Positions 1 through 8,564 of a stretch of DNA of 64,000 nucleotides are shown here, one piece after another. Under the pieces are notes generated by a model. The model saw only the letters and a program-made list of their open reading frames with translations, had not been told where the DNA came from and did not search any database. This DNA comes from Anderseniella sp963700895 (GTDB lineage Bacteria; Pseudomonadota; Alphaproteobacteria; Rhizobiales; Aestuariivirgaceae). A program made the translations under genes and the position numbers. Within the stretch, counting starts at the first letter, position 1. The number at the start of each line of letters is the position of its first letter. The stretch spans positions 1-64,000 of the forward strand of contig CAVOZI010000006.1 of assembly GCA_963700895.1 (NCBI GenBank). Reading direction: 5' to 3'.

Positions 1-476
1 ATGCCAGCCCCGGCTGCCTCAGCCAGATGATGCAGGTCTACGACGATCACGGCGGCAACGTCATCACCGTCGAGGAAGTGCCGCAGGACCAGGTCTTCAA
101 GTATGGCGTCGTCGGCAAGGGCGAGGCGGCAGGCCCCGGATCCCGCATCACCTCGATGGTGGAGAAGCCGAAAGTGGAAGACGCGCCCTCGAACCTGATC
201 ATTTCCGGGCGCTATATCCTGCAGCCGGAAATCTTTGGCCTGCTCGACAAGCAGACCGCCGGCGCCGGTGGCGAGATCCAGCTCACGGATTCAATGCTGA
301 CGCTGCTCGGCCAGCAGGATTTCTTCGGCCTGAAGTTCTCGGGCACCACTTACGACTGCGGTGACAAGGTCGGATTTCTGGCGGCCAACGTGGCGCTCGG
401 CCTGTCGCGGCCAGACATCGCGCCGAAGTTCCGGGCAACTCTTAAGGCGATTCTGGACGGCAATGGCGGGGTTTGA
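1..476 (+). CDS. galU: UTP--glucose-1-phosphate uridylyltransferase, C-terminal part
   Basis: Makes UDP-glucose from UTP and glucose-1-phosphate in the cytosol for exopolysaccharide and lipopolysaccharide sugar supply. The frame is already open at the window edge (reading from base 3, starting APGCLSQMM), so the N-terminal half, including the nucleotide-binding loop, lies outside. Visible family hallmarks are the EKP segment followed by SGRYIL, the GEIQLTD motif and the YDCGDKVGF motif near the C-terminus. Length to the stop (about 157 residues) fits the last half of a normal GalU of about 290-300 residues. The stop codon lies in the loop of a GC-rich hairpin. The family is clear; the only uncertainty is the missing 5' end. 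Confidence 0.93.
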   Translation, partial: ASPGCLSQMMQVYDDHGGNVITVEEVPQDQVFKYGVVGKGEAAGPGSRITSMVEKPKVEDAPSNLIISGRYILQPEIFGLLDKQTAGAGGEIQLTDSMLTLLGQQDFFGLKFSGTTYDCGDKVGFLAANVALGLSRPDIAPKFRATLKAILDGNGGV

Positions 477-490
477 CCCCCGCCTGCTTT
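465..490 (+). terminator. GC-rich hairpin terminator after galU
   Basis: A 7-bp perfect stem, GGCGGGG at 465-471 and CCCCGCC at 478-484, encloses the galU stop codon and is followed by TGCTTT. It separates galU from the convergent beta-barrel gene. The T tract is short, so termination strength is inferred. Confidence 0.5.
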
Positions 491-2056
491 ACAGGCGGAA
501 GCGAAGGCCTGAACTGACCCGGTGCTCGCTGGTGCTGTCGCCGGCATCCGGCTGTGACCTGCTGAACTCGTAGCCGGCCGTCAGTTCCACGTCCCTGTGA
601 ATGGCGTAGGCAGCCCCCAGCGTGGCGCCGAAGCCGGTCTCGCTGGAGATGCCGTCATAGTCGGTATAACCCATCGACGCACCCGCCTCGAGCGCCACGT
701 TGTCCAGCATCTGGTGCGTGATCAGTACGCCGGCCGTCCAGTTGGTGGCACCCGATACCAGCGGATCGGAGCTTTCCTCGATCTGCGAAGCGGCAGTCAA
801 CTGCACGGTGGTCAGTTCCGTCGGGGCCCAGCTTACATTGGCGTCCATGCCCAGCGCTGACTGGGTGCGCAGCGTCGCATCCTCGTAATCGCGCAGTTCG
901 TAGCGCGCCGCCACTTCACCCGACCAGATCGAGCCGTCGTTGAAGGTAATGCCGGAGCGGATCACCACGCCCTGCGAGTCGCGCTTGAGGCCATTGCGGT
1001 CGACATTCTCGTCGTGCAGGCGCGGCGAATAGGTCACCTCGACGAACGGCTGCACTGCCTCCGACATCTGGTAACCCACGCGCAATCCCACCGCCGGAGC
1101 GACATAGTCGCGGTCATCGTTGAGCTCTTCGCCGAGCGAACCCAGGTCAAGATCGCCAAACTGAAACCACGTTGCAGCCGCCGTCGTCTGCGTGACGATG
1201 CGGCCCATCACGTGGGTCAGCCGCGTCAGCACGTTGTAGGCGGTGTCATTGCGCGGGCCGACAGCCGTGTTGGGCACTTCGAAGTCGGTGGCCGTCGCCT
1301 GCGACCAGCCGAGACCTGCCGATACGTCGAGCGTGGTCGTCGAGCGGATGTCCAGCCGGCCCGAGGCAGCAACCGAGCCGTTGTTGATGTTCTGCTCGTT
1401 GAACTCGTCCCAGAACACCATCTCGCCCTGACCTTCGAAGGCCAGCGCATGGCGCTCCCAGTCGCTGCGCAAGGCAATCCTTGGCGCCAGCCGCAGGCCG
1501 AAATCATCACGGGCGTTGATGGCGGACGAGGTCACGTTGGAACTGTAGACGCTGCCCACCTCAAGCTCGGGAAACAGGATGAAGGCGCCACGGCGGATGC
1601 CCAGCGGCGCATATGGATCCGTGTCCACAGCAGTCCGGCGCCTGGCTGTTCGTCTTCGGCGGGCGGCAATTGTCCAGTTGCGGCCAGCAGCGACAGCCTG
1701 CGCCGATCCTCGGCCTCACGGTTGATCGAGTCATAGCCGCTATAGGCCAGCACAAACTCATCGGTCACTTCAAGGTCGGCGCCCCGGTCAAACTCACTGC
1801 GGCTCGTCTGCGTGGTGGTTTCCGCGGTGTTCACGCCAATTCCGGCCGCCTCGTCTGAACGGCGCTGTTCGGCCTCGGCATTCCGGGCGGCAGGCTGCTG
1901 GACGAAGGCCGGCGGCGCCACCGGCACGCGGGCATCGGCGAAGGGATCTTCGATGGTCACCGTCTGGCACAAGCCCGCTGCCTCCTGTGCCACTGCCAGT
2001 GCGGGCACACAAAGCACGATTGCGGCCAGGCTGGCCGAAGCAATAAATCCACGCAT
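489..2056 (-). pseudogene. Outer-membrane beta-barrel protein (BBP2_2-like), frameshifted
   Basis: Two reading frames together make one protein. The upstream part starts at ATG 2056 (MRGFIASASL, a clear signal peptide ending near AVAQE), then has a proline- and glutamate-rich periplasmic stretch. The downstream frame, open from about 1725 to the stop at 489, begins around VDTDPYAPLGIR and continues as repeated amphipathic strands ending SSGLRFRL, a typical outer-membrane C-terminus. The DPYAPLGIRxGxF entry and alternating strands match the BBP2_2 type of outer-membrane barrel known in Alphaproteobacteria. A one-base change within about 1628-1725 would join them. No long homopolymer is present there, so this may be a real mutation or an assembly error. 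Function is unknown; neighbours suggest envelope or polysaccharide work. Confidence 0.7.
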
Positions 2057-2219
2057 AACCTTAATCCGTCCCCTCGCGGCAAGTTCAGCGGGCAGATCCG
2101 GTGCAGGCCACGCAATACTCCAGTGCGCATGGCCGGCCATTCATCCGTCCCGACAATCGCGATGATGGAGGATTATGGTTAACAGCTCGTCAAAAGGTTG
2201 TACCGCGCGAGCCGATACG

Positions 2220-2666
2220 TCACGCCGGTTCGGACTGCAGCACCATGCCGGACACACCGGTGATGCGCACCTTCGATCCGGCTGGTGCATCGCTTCCTGT
2301 CACCAGCCAGACTGAATCGTCGAGCCTGACCTTGCCACGGCCATTGCTGATTGGCTCGAACAGCACCGCCGTCTGGCCGACATAGGCCTGCGCACGCTGG
2401 TTGAGGAAGGGCTGATCGGTCTCGGATGCCGACCGGGTCTTCATGTAGCTCCGGCCGAGAAACACGTAGACCGTGCTGAGCACGACGAAGAGCAGCAGTT
2501 CCATCTGCCAGCCGAGTTGCAGGAACAGCGCCAGCAGGCCGACGCTGAGCGCAGCGATGCCGAACCACACCAGGAAGACGCTCATCACCAGCAATTCGGC
2601 AACCAGCAGGATGGCGGCGATGATCCACCAGGTCCACACCCCGAAAATACCGAGCAACTGTTCCAT
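2220..2666 (-). CDS. NfeD-family membrane protein
   Basis: Small membrane protein that in this family works with an SPFH/stomatin partner in membrane-protein quality control or membrane microdomains. Of 148 residues, about the first 75 form three hydrophobic segments (WWIIAAILLVAELL, then FLVWFGIAALSVGLLALF, then LLLFVVLSTVYVFL). The last 70 form the OB-fold-like NfeD domain with the GQTAVLFEPISNGRGKVRL and DDSVWLV pattern. It lies 35 bases downstream of the SPFH gene on the same strand, the usual pairing. It has no ClpP-like serine protease domain, so it is the short class of NfeD. Confidence 0.87.
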   Translation of the reverse strand: MEQLLGIFGVWTWWIIAAILLVAELLVMSVFLVWFGIAALSVGLLALFLQLGWQMELLLFVVLSTVYVFLGRSYMKTRSASETDQPFLNQRAQAYVGQTAVLFEPISNGRGKVRLDDSVWLVTGSDAPAGSKVRITGVSGMVLQSEPA

Positions 2667-2701
2667 GCCGTGCTCCCTGCCTCCAGCTCCGGTGCAACCT
2701 G

Positions 2702-3673
2702 TCAGGTCTTGACCCGCGGAACGCCGGACCCGCCCCGCTTTGCGGCGCCGTCATTGTCGCCGCCAAATGCCTCGCGCGCAATCTCGGCGATGCCGCCGAT
2801 GGAGCCTATCACGTTGGCTGCCTCGACCGGCAGCATCAGCACTTTCTGGTTGGGCGACTTGGCCAGGCTCTCAAGCGCCTTGATGTAGTTGTTGGCGACG
2901 AAATAGTTGATTGCCTGCACGTCGCCGGCAGCAATCGCTTCCGACACCATGCGGGTCGCATTGGCTTCCGCCTCGGCGCTGCGCTCGCGCGCCTCTGCAT
3001 CGCGGAAGGCTGCCTCACGCCGCCCCTCCGCATCCAGCATGATGGCCTGCTTTTCGCCTTCCGCCTTGAGAATGGCGCTTTCGCGCGCGCCCTGCGCCTC
3101 GAGGATGGCGGCGCGCTTGTCGCGCTCGGCCTTCATCTGCCGGGCCATCGAGTCCACCAGATCACGCGGCGGATTGATGTCCTTGATTTCGATGCGGGTC
3201 ATCTTCACGCCCCACGGCGTCGTGGCCTGGTCCACCACGCCGAGGATGGCGTGGTTGATTTCGTCGCGCTGGGACAGCAGGCTGTCGAGGTCCATCGATC
3301 CCATCACCGTACGGATGTTGGTCATGGTGAGGTTGAGGATGGCATTCTCGATCTGGTTGACCTCGTAGCTGGCGCGGGCCGCATCGAGCACCTGGTAGAA
3401 CGCCACGCCGTCGACCTGCACCATGGCGTTGTCGCGGGTGATGACCTCCTGGCTCGGGACCTCAAGCACCTGTTCCATCATGTTCATCTTCGACCCGATG
3501 CGGTCGATGAACGGCACGATGATGCCGAGGCCGGGGCCCAGGGTCTTGATGTAGCGGCCAAACCGCTCGACCGTGAATTCGAACCCTTGCGGAACTGTGG
3601 TGATGGCCTTGAAGATGCCGATGACCACCAGCACCAGCAACACCAGCAAGAAAACTCCAAAGCCTTCCAACAT
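2702..3673 (-). CDS. SPFH-domain membrane protein (stomatin-like, QmcA type)
   Basis: 323-residue membrane-anchored SPFH/band 7 protein. An N-terminal transmembrane segment (FLLVLLVLVVIGIF) is followed by the SPFH domain (TVPQGFEFTVERFGRY, then LGPGLGIIVPFIDR), then an alanine/glutamate-rich helical region with repeated EGRREA / DAEARE heptads (about residues 185-250) that drives oligomerisation, and a short tail. Members form large rings at the inner membrane and scaffold proteases or lipid domains. It is the first gene of an SPFH-NfeD pair. No HflK/HflC partner is present, so it is a single-subunit stomatin rather than FtsH regulator genes. Confidence 0.9.
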   Translation of the reverse strand: MLEGFGVFLLVLLVLVVIGIFKAITTVPQGFEFTVERFGRYIKTLGPGLGIIVPFIDRIGSKMNMMEQVLEVPSQEVITRDNAMVQVDGVAFYQVLDAARASYEVNQIENAILNLTMTNIRTVMGSMDLDSLLSQRDEINHAILGVVDQATTPWGVKMTRIEIKDINPPRDLVDSMARQMKAERDKRAAILEAQGARESAILKAEGEKQAIMLDAEGRREAAFRDAEARERSAEAEANATRMVSEAIAAGDVQAINYFVANNYIKALESLAKSPNQKVLMLPVEAANVIGSIGGIAEIAREAFGGDNDGAAKRGGSGVPRVKT

Positions 3674-3805
3674 GGCGTTGGCTCCTCATCGCAAGGGGAA
3701 CTGGCAAAATGCCGGGCTACCCCGCTACGTTTACGTGACAGGGCAGAAAATTATCCTGATTCGATGCGAATACGACCGGAAAACCCGCCATGCGGCAGGT
3801 CTCTG

Positions 3806-4852
3806 TCAGACCCAGCCCTGCAGCTCCCGGTCGATGAGGTGCTTGAGCATTTTCACCGATGACTTGCTGTCGTTCAGGCAGGGCACCACGGAGAAATTCT
3901 CGCCGCCGTGTTCCTCGAAGGTCTCGCGCACGCCAATGGCGATTTCCTCCAGCGTTTCGACACAGTCTGCCGAAAAGCCCGGAGTGATGATGACCATGTT
4001 CTTCACGCCATCCTTGGCGAGGCTTTCGACAGTCTCGTCGGTATAGGGCTTGAGCCATTCTGAAGGGCCAAAGCGCGACTGGAAGGTGATGATCAGTTCC
4101 TTCTCGCTCATGCCAAGCCGCTCGCGCAGCAACCGCGCCGTCTTGTGGCACTGGCAGTGATAGGGATCACCCTTCATCAGGTAGTCCTTGGGCAGGCCGT
4201 GGAACGACGCCACGATCACTTCCGGCTTGTAGTCGATGGTCTTGAGGTGCGCCTTCACGCTGTCTGCAAGAGCTTCGATATACACCGGGTCATCGTGATA
4301 GGGCGGCACCGTGCGGATGGTCGGCTGCCAGCGCATGGTCATCAGCGCCTCATAGGCCTTGTCGAGAGCCGTCGCCGTGGTAGTGGCGGAATACTGCGGA
4401 TACAGCGGGAACAGCACGATACGGTCACAACCTTGCGCCTTCAGGTGCTCGATCCGCTCCTTGACCGGCGGCAGCCCGTAGCGCATTGCCCAGTCCACCA
4501 CGATGTTCGGGTTCTTGCTGAACAAGCCGGCCAGTTGCTCCGCCTGTGACCGGGTCGTGGTCTTCAGCGGGCTTTCGTTGAGTTCATTGTTCCAAATCTG
4601 CTCATAGGCGTGACCGGACTTCTTCGGCCGGGTGGTCAGCACGATGCCATTGAGGATGACCCACCACAGCGCCCGGTTCGTCTCGATGACGCGGGGGTCC
4701 GACAGGAACTCCTTGAGGTACCGCCGCATCGGCCAGTAGCTGGTCGCCTCCGGCGTTCCCAGGTTCATGATCAGCACACCGATCTTGCCGCCGATCACCC
4801 GGGGGTGGTCTGCGGGCAGCCGGTAGGCGCGGGTATCTGTCTTGTCGAGCAT
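3806..4852 (-). CDS. hemH: Ferrochelatase
   Basis: Inserts ferrous iron into protoporphyrin IX, the last step of protoheme synthesis, at the cytoplasmic face of the inner membrane. The 348-residue protein has the usual length. It shows the catalytic SFHGLP motif with His218, the DPYHCQC segment (231-235), and the ITPGF...CVETLEE region with the conserved Glu302/303. The open frame extends much further upstream, but the family N-terminus (GKIGVLIMNLGTPE) starts about 23 residues after ATG 4852, so that start is chosen. Other heme genes (ctaA, hemN) sit 40 kb away, so there is no heme operon here. Confidence 0.95.
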   Translation of the reverse strand: MLDKTDTRAYRLPADHPRVIGGKIGVLIMNLGTPEATSYWPMRRYLKEFLSDPRVIETNRALWWVILNGIVLTTRPKKSGHAYEQIWNNELNESPLKTTTRSQAEQLAGLFSKNPNIVVDWAMRYGLPPVKERIEHLKAQGCDRIVLFPLYPQYSATTTATALDKAYEALMTMRWQPTIRTVPPYHDDPVYIEALADSVKAHLKTIDYKPEVIVASFHGLPKDYLMKGDPYHCQCHKTARLLRERLGMSEKELIITFQSRFGPSEWLKPYTDETVESLAKDGVKNMVIITPGFSADCVETLEEIAIGVRETFEEHGGENFSVVPCLNDSKSSVKMLKHLIDRELQGWV

Positions 4853-4920
4853 GGTCTTGCTGTTTCCCGTCTCGGTCCGTTCAGGCTGGCCTGCCATGCC
4901 CTTGCGTGCTGATATGCGTG

Positions 4921-6162
4921 TCATGACGTGGCCGGCCGTTCGTCGGCGATCACCAGACCATCGTTGGGTAGGCTGCCCGGGGTCACCAGTTCGACGTTGC
5001 CGCGAACCTTGCAGACCTGCTGCACGGTGCGGGCAACCGCCTCTGCAAGACCTTCGGCCTGGGGGTTGGCGCACTCCGCCATCACCACCAGCGTGTCCTG
5101 TTCGTTGGCCCGGCCAACCACCAGCCGGATGCGGCCAAGTTCGCCATGAGTTTTCATAACGTCTGCGGCCTGAGAAGGATGCACGAACATTCCCTTGATT
5201 TTGGTGGTCTGGTCCGCCCTGCCCATCCAGCCCTTTATGCGCACGTTGGTGCGCCCGCATGGGCTTTGCCCCGGCAGCACGGCGGACAGGTCTCCCGTCG
5301 CCAGTCGTATCATCGGATAGACTTCATGGAAATTGGTCACGACAACCTCCCCCACCTCGCCGTCCGGCAGCACTTCACCGGTTCCCGGCCTGACAATCTC
5401 GACGATCATGTCCTCGTTGACGATCATCCCCTCCACCGCTTCGAACTCGTAGGCGATGACGCCAACATCAGCCGTCGCATAGCATTGCTGCACACGCACC
5501 CCACGCGACTTGTACTCCGCTCGCAAGGACGGGAACAAGGCTCCCCCCGACACCAGCGCACGCTCGATTGAGCTGATGTCCCGGCCCGCCTCTGCGGCCT
5601 TGTCCTGCAGGACCTTGAGGAAGTCCGGCGTACCCGTATAGGCGACCGGCTTGAGTTTCTCGATGGTGTCGAGCTGCAGCTCGGTGTTGCCGATACCGGC
5701 CGGGATGACGGCGCACCCCATGGCGCGCGCGCCCTCGTCAAGAATGAAGCCGCCCGGCGTCAGGTGATAGGCGAAACAGTTGTGTACGATGTCACCCTTG
5801 CGAAAACCCGCCGCATGAAGTGCCCGCGCCGCGCGCCAGGGATCGGCCGCCAGCCCCATCGGTTCGAATATCGGCCCAGGCGACATGAACAGCCGGCCCC
5901 AGTTTTCCGGCCCGCCCGCGGCAAAGCCGCCAAACGGCGGCTCAGCCTCCTGAAACGCCTTGAGATCGGCCTTGCGCAATACCGGCAAGGCCCCCAGCGC
6001 CTTTCGGCTGGAAACGGCTTCTGCATCAACTCCCGCCAGATGGCGCGCCCAGCCTGGCGCCGACGATACGGCATGAGCAACCTGGCCAGGCAGCCGCGCC
6101 AGCAGGTCGCTCTCCCGGACCGCCGGATCGCGCGTTTCAAGGTTATCGAAATAATCTGCCAT
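4921..6162 (-). CDS. Phenylacetate-CoA ligase-like adenylate-forming enzyme
   Basis: 413-residue protein of the PaaK-like branch of the ANL superfamily, which activates aryl acids as acyl-adenylates and then CoA thioesters. Visible motifs are TGTPDFLKVLQ, LVSGGALFPS, CYATADVG (the adenine-binding ExxG region) and the C-terminal IKGMFVHPSQ / VELVTPGSLP part. The phosphate-binding loop usually seen as SSGTTGxPT is replaced by RLFMSPGPIFEPMG, as I recall for a subclass of PaaK-like enzymes. Start ATG 6162 is the first Met of the conserved N-terminus (MADYFDNLETRDP); the open frame upstream is not family-like. It is leftward, next to hemH, and a few kb from the ior/liv aromatic-acid block. The substrate is inferred only. 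Confidence 0.82.
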   Translation of the reverse strand: MADYFDNLETRDPAVRESDLLARLPGQVAHAVSSAPGWARHLAGVDAEAVSSRKALGALPVLRKADLKAFQEAEPPFGGFAAGGPENWGRLFMSPGPIFEPMGLAADPWRAARALHAAGFRKGDIVHNCFAYHLTPGGFILDEGARAMGCAVIPAGIGNTELQLDTIEKLKPVAYTGTPDFLKVLQDKAAEAGRDISSIERALVSGGALFPSLRAEYKSRGVRVQQCYATADVGVIAYEFEAVEGMIVNEDMIVEIVRPGTGEVLPDGEVGEVVVTNFHEVYPMIRLATGDLSAVLPGQSPCGRTNVRIKGWMGRADQTTKIKGMFVHPSQAADVMKTHGELGRIRLVVGRANEQDTLVVMAECANPQAEGLAEAVARTVQQVCKVRGNVELVTPGSLPNDGLVIADERPATS

Positions 6163-6292
6163 AAGGTTAAAGGTCCAATTTTTTAGATTTGACTTAACGT
6201 AATTCAAACCCGGACAGGTTTTAATAGCACGCTGAAACCCTTCGACCAATGACCGTAGCTTCAAATACCAGCCCCGGTCAGGCAAAGGAGCC

Positions 6293-7603
6293 GTGCGACC
6301 CCTCGCTCGTGAGCAATACATGGTTGCTACCGCACTGACCACAGCACTCTTGTCGGCCAGGAGCCTGCTGGCCGGCCCATCAACAGACGATGGCGGCAAG
6401 AGGCGCTTCGGCGTATCGTCTCCACCGCCCGGCGCAAGCATGACGGCGGACCTGCTGCACAGCAGCCTGCTTCTGTCGCTCGATGGCGATGATGCTGCGC
6501 CCGGTGACTTCCTGTTCACCGCACGGCCGGTCGAACCCGTCGAACTGACCATCTGGCATCCCGACCCGCAGCGGCAACGGGCGCTGGACACGGTAGCGCT
6601 GGCACTCAGGCTGATCTTGCTCGCCAATGGGGGCCTGCCGTTGACAGCCCCTGCTGCATTGTTGCATCGCGCCATCAATGGCGGCGGCGACGTTCGCAAT
6701 CTTGAACTATCCTGGCAGGACGACAGCGGCGAGCCGCGAACCTGGCTGGTAAGCACCATGCGGCAGCAGCCCTGCCGTGATCAGCTGGCCGTTGTTGCCG
6801 GACTTGTCCGCGATGTCAGCCATGCCCGCGCATTCATCGATACGGTTGCCCAGGCCACGTTCCTGACACCGGGGCATGTCGCCCGCAACGAGCTGCTGAG
6901 CAGCAGCATGGCCATGTCGATGCGGCAGCAGGCCCACCTGATCTCCAGCATTTGCGACCTGCTGGGCGAACAGTCCCTGCCGGCGAACGGCAATACCGGC
7001 TACCGTCGCGGAGACTATGTGTCAGACGTCCGCGCCACAGTGCAGGAACTGATAGAATCGGCCGACTTGCTGCGTGACTACGCCCAGGCAGAGCATGGCT
7101 GTCTGAGGCTTGAGCCTCAGCGATGGCAGGCGGGTGACATTGTCGCGCGCGCCTTGCCAGGAATGAAGCGCCTGCTGCAGCGGCACTCGATCGGTTTGAC
7201 CCATAACGGGAGCGTGAACGGTGCGATCATCCTTGCAGACCTGCCCAGGCTGTCGAGATTGCTGAACCTACTGGCCGCCGCCATCGTGCCAGCCATCATG
7301 CCAGGCGCCTGGATGGACCTTCGCTGCGCATCTGCCCCGCAATGCGGGATCATCTTCTCATTCATCTACCAGGGTGCGAGCCTGAGCGAAGCCCAGCTTG
7401 CCAGCGCCGGCGGCAACGGCAGCAACACCATGGTGGAAGCCGACGGCATCACCCGCGGCGTTCCGGACCTGACCCATCCGGCGTTGAGCGGACCCTTCCG
7501 CAAGAACATGCTGCAAGCCCATGCGGCCACCTTGCGGCAGCAAGGCAAGGCTGGCGGGCAAATCCAGGCCGTGTTCCTGCATCTTCACGACATCCGGGAA
7601 TGA
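6293..7603 (+). CDS. Degenerate histidine-kinase-like protein
   Basis: 436-residue cytosolic protein with no signal peptide or transmembrane segment. About residues 80-175 resemble a PAS-like sensory fold. A dimerisation-like helical pair follows (MRQQAHLISSICDLLG, then VRATVQELIESADLLRDYAQ), and a C-terminal part has the shape of a GHKL ATPase domain (LPRLSRLLNLLAAAIV at the N-box position). The second conserved Asn of the N-box is Ala, and there is no DxGxG ATP-lid motif (FIYQGASL sits there), so ATP binding is doubtful. It stands alone with no response regulator nearby. Start GTG 6293 has AAAGGAG only two bases upstream; ATG 6320 is an alternative. It is rightward, divergent from the PaaK-like gene and convergent with livF. 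The role is unknown. Confidence 0.6.
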   Translation: MRPLAREQYMVATALTTALLSARSLLAGPSTDDGGKRRFGVSSPPPGASMTADLLHSSLLLSLDGDDAAPGDFLFTARPVEPVELTIWHPDPQRQRALDTVALALRLILLANGGLPLTAPAALLHRAINGGGDVRNLELSWQDDSGEPRTWLVSTMRQQPCRDQLAVVAGLVRDVSHARAFIDTVAQATFLTPGHVARNELLSSSMAMSMRQQAHLISSICDLLGEQSLPANGNTGYRRGDYVSDVRATVQELIESADLLRDYAQAEHGCLRLEPQRWQAGDIVARALPGMKRLLQRHSIGLTHNGSVNGAIILADLPRLSRLLNLLAAAIVPAIMPGAWMDLRCASAPQCGIIFSFIYQGASLSEAQLASAGGNGSNTMVEADGITRGVPDLTHPALSGPFRKNMLQAHAATLRQQGKAGGQIQAVFLHLHDIRE

Positions 7604-7619
7604 GCACCCGAGCGCTAAC

Positions 7620-8459
7620 TCAGGCGAGCCATCGCTTGCGCCGCTTGTATGCCTTCACGTTGCGGAACGAGCGCCGGTTCTCGCCGGAAACACCAAGGTA
7701 GAACTCCTTGACGTCCTCGTTGTCACGCAGCGCCTTCGCTTCGCCGTCCATTACCACGCGGCCGTTCTCGAGAATGTAGCCATACTTGGCATAGCGCAGC
7801 GCGATGTTGGTGTTCTGCTCTGCCAGCAGGAAAGACACCCCCTCCTGCTCGTTGAGCGCCTTCACGATCTCGAAGATTTCTTCCACCAGTTGCGGCGCCA
7901 GCCCCATCGACGGTTCGTCTAGCAGGATGGTCGTCGGCCGCGACATCAGCGCCCGGCCAATGGCGCACATCTGCTGCTCACCGCCGGACGTATAGCCCGC
8001 CTGGCTGTCGCGCCGTTCACGCAGGCGCGGAAAATAATTGTAGACCATCTCCAGGTCGCGGGCGATTGCGGCACGGCCATCCTTGCGGGTGAAGGCGCCG
8101 GTCAGCAGGTTTTCCTCCACGCTCAGGTGACCGAAGCAATGCCGGCCCTCCATCACCTGGATGCAGCCTCGCCGCACGAGGTCATTCGGATTGAGCGTAT
8201 CCACGCGCTCACCCTTGAAGGTGATGGTGCCCTTCGTCACCTGCCCGCGCTCGGCCTTGAGCAGGTTGGAAACTGCCTTGAGCGTGGTGGTCTTGCCAGC
8301 TCCATTGGCGCCGAGCAGCGCCGTGATGCCACCTTGCGGCACATCCAGCGATACCCCCTTCAGCACCAGGATCACGTGGTCGTAGATCACCTCGATATTG
8401 CTGATCGACAGAACCGGCGTCTGGTTCGGAGCATCTTCGGCATGAGCTGTATTGGCCAT
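7620..8459 (-). CDS. livF: Branched-chain/aromatic acid ABC transporter ATPase (LivF type)
   Basis: One of the two cytosolic ATPases of a HAAT-family importer. The 279 residues include Walker A (LLGANGAGKTT), a variant signature (TSGGEQQMCAIGRAL), Walker B (ILLDEPSMGLAP) and the LLAEQNT switch region typical of LivF. Start ATG 8459 (MANTAHAEDAP) precedes the conserved VLSISNIEVIY core. It carries a basic C-terminal tail (KAYKRRKRWLA) longer than classical LivF. It is the last gene of the leftward run acs-livG-livH-livM-livK-livF. The substrate is probably an aromatic or branched acid, given the acyl-CoA synthetase in the run. Confidence 0.9.
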   Translation of the reverse strand: MANTAHAEDAPNQTPVLSISNIEVIYDHVILVLKGVSLDVPQGGITALLGANGAGKTTTLKAVSNLLKAERGQVTKGTITFKGERVDTLNPNDLVRRGCIQVMEGRHCFGHLSVEENLLTGAFTRKDGRAAIARDLEMVYNYFPRLRERRDSQAGYTSGGEQQMCAIGRALMSRPTTILLDEPSMGLAPQLVEEIFEIVKALNEQEGVSFLLAEQNTNIALRYAKYGYILENGRVVMDGEAKALRDNEDVKEFYLGVSGENRRSFRNVKAYKRRKRWLA

Positions 8460-8564
8460 GTCGTCGCGGACCTTCAATTGCAAACATGTGGGGAAAGTGC
8501 CCTGCCTGCATGATCTTCGATGCAGGCAGGACCTCGTCGTCACATCAGGCGGTAAACGCCGCCA

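Noticed and set aside
6163..6292. tRNA or riboswitch in the divergent gap before the kinase-like gene
   Set aside because: No cloverleaf or conserved riboswitch core could be drawn; it is an ordinary divergent promoter region.
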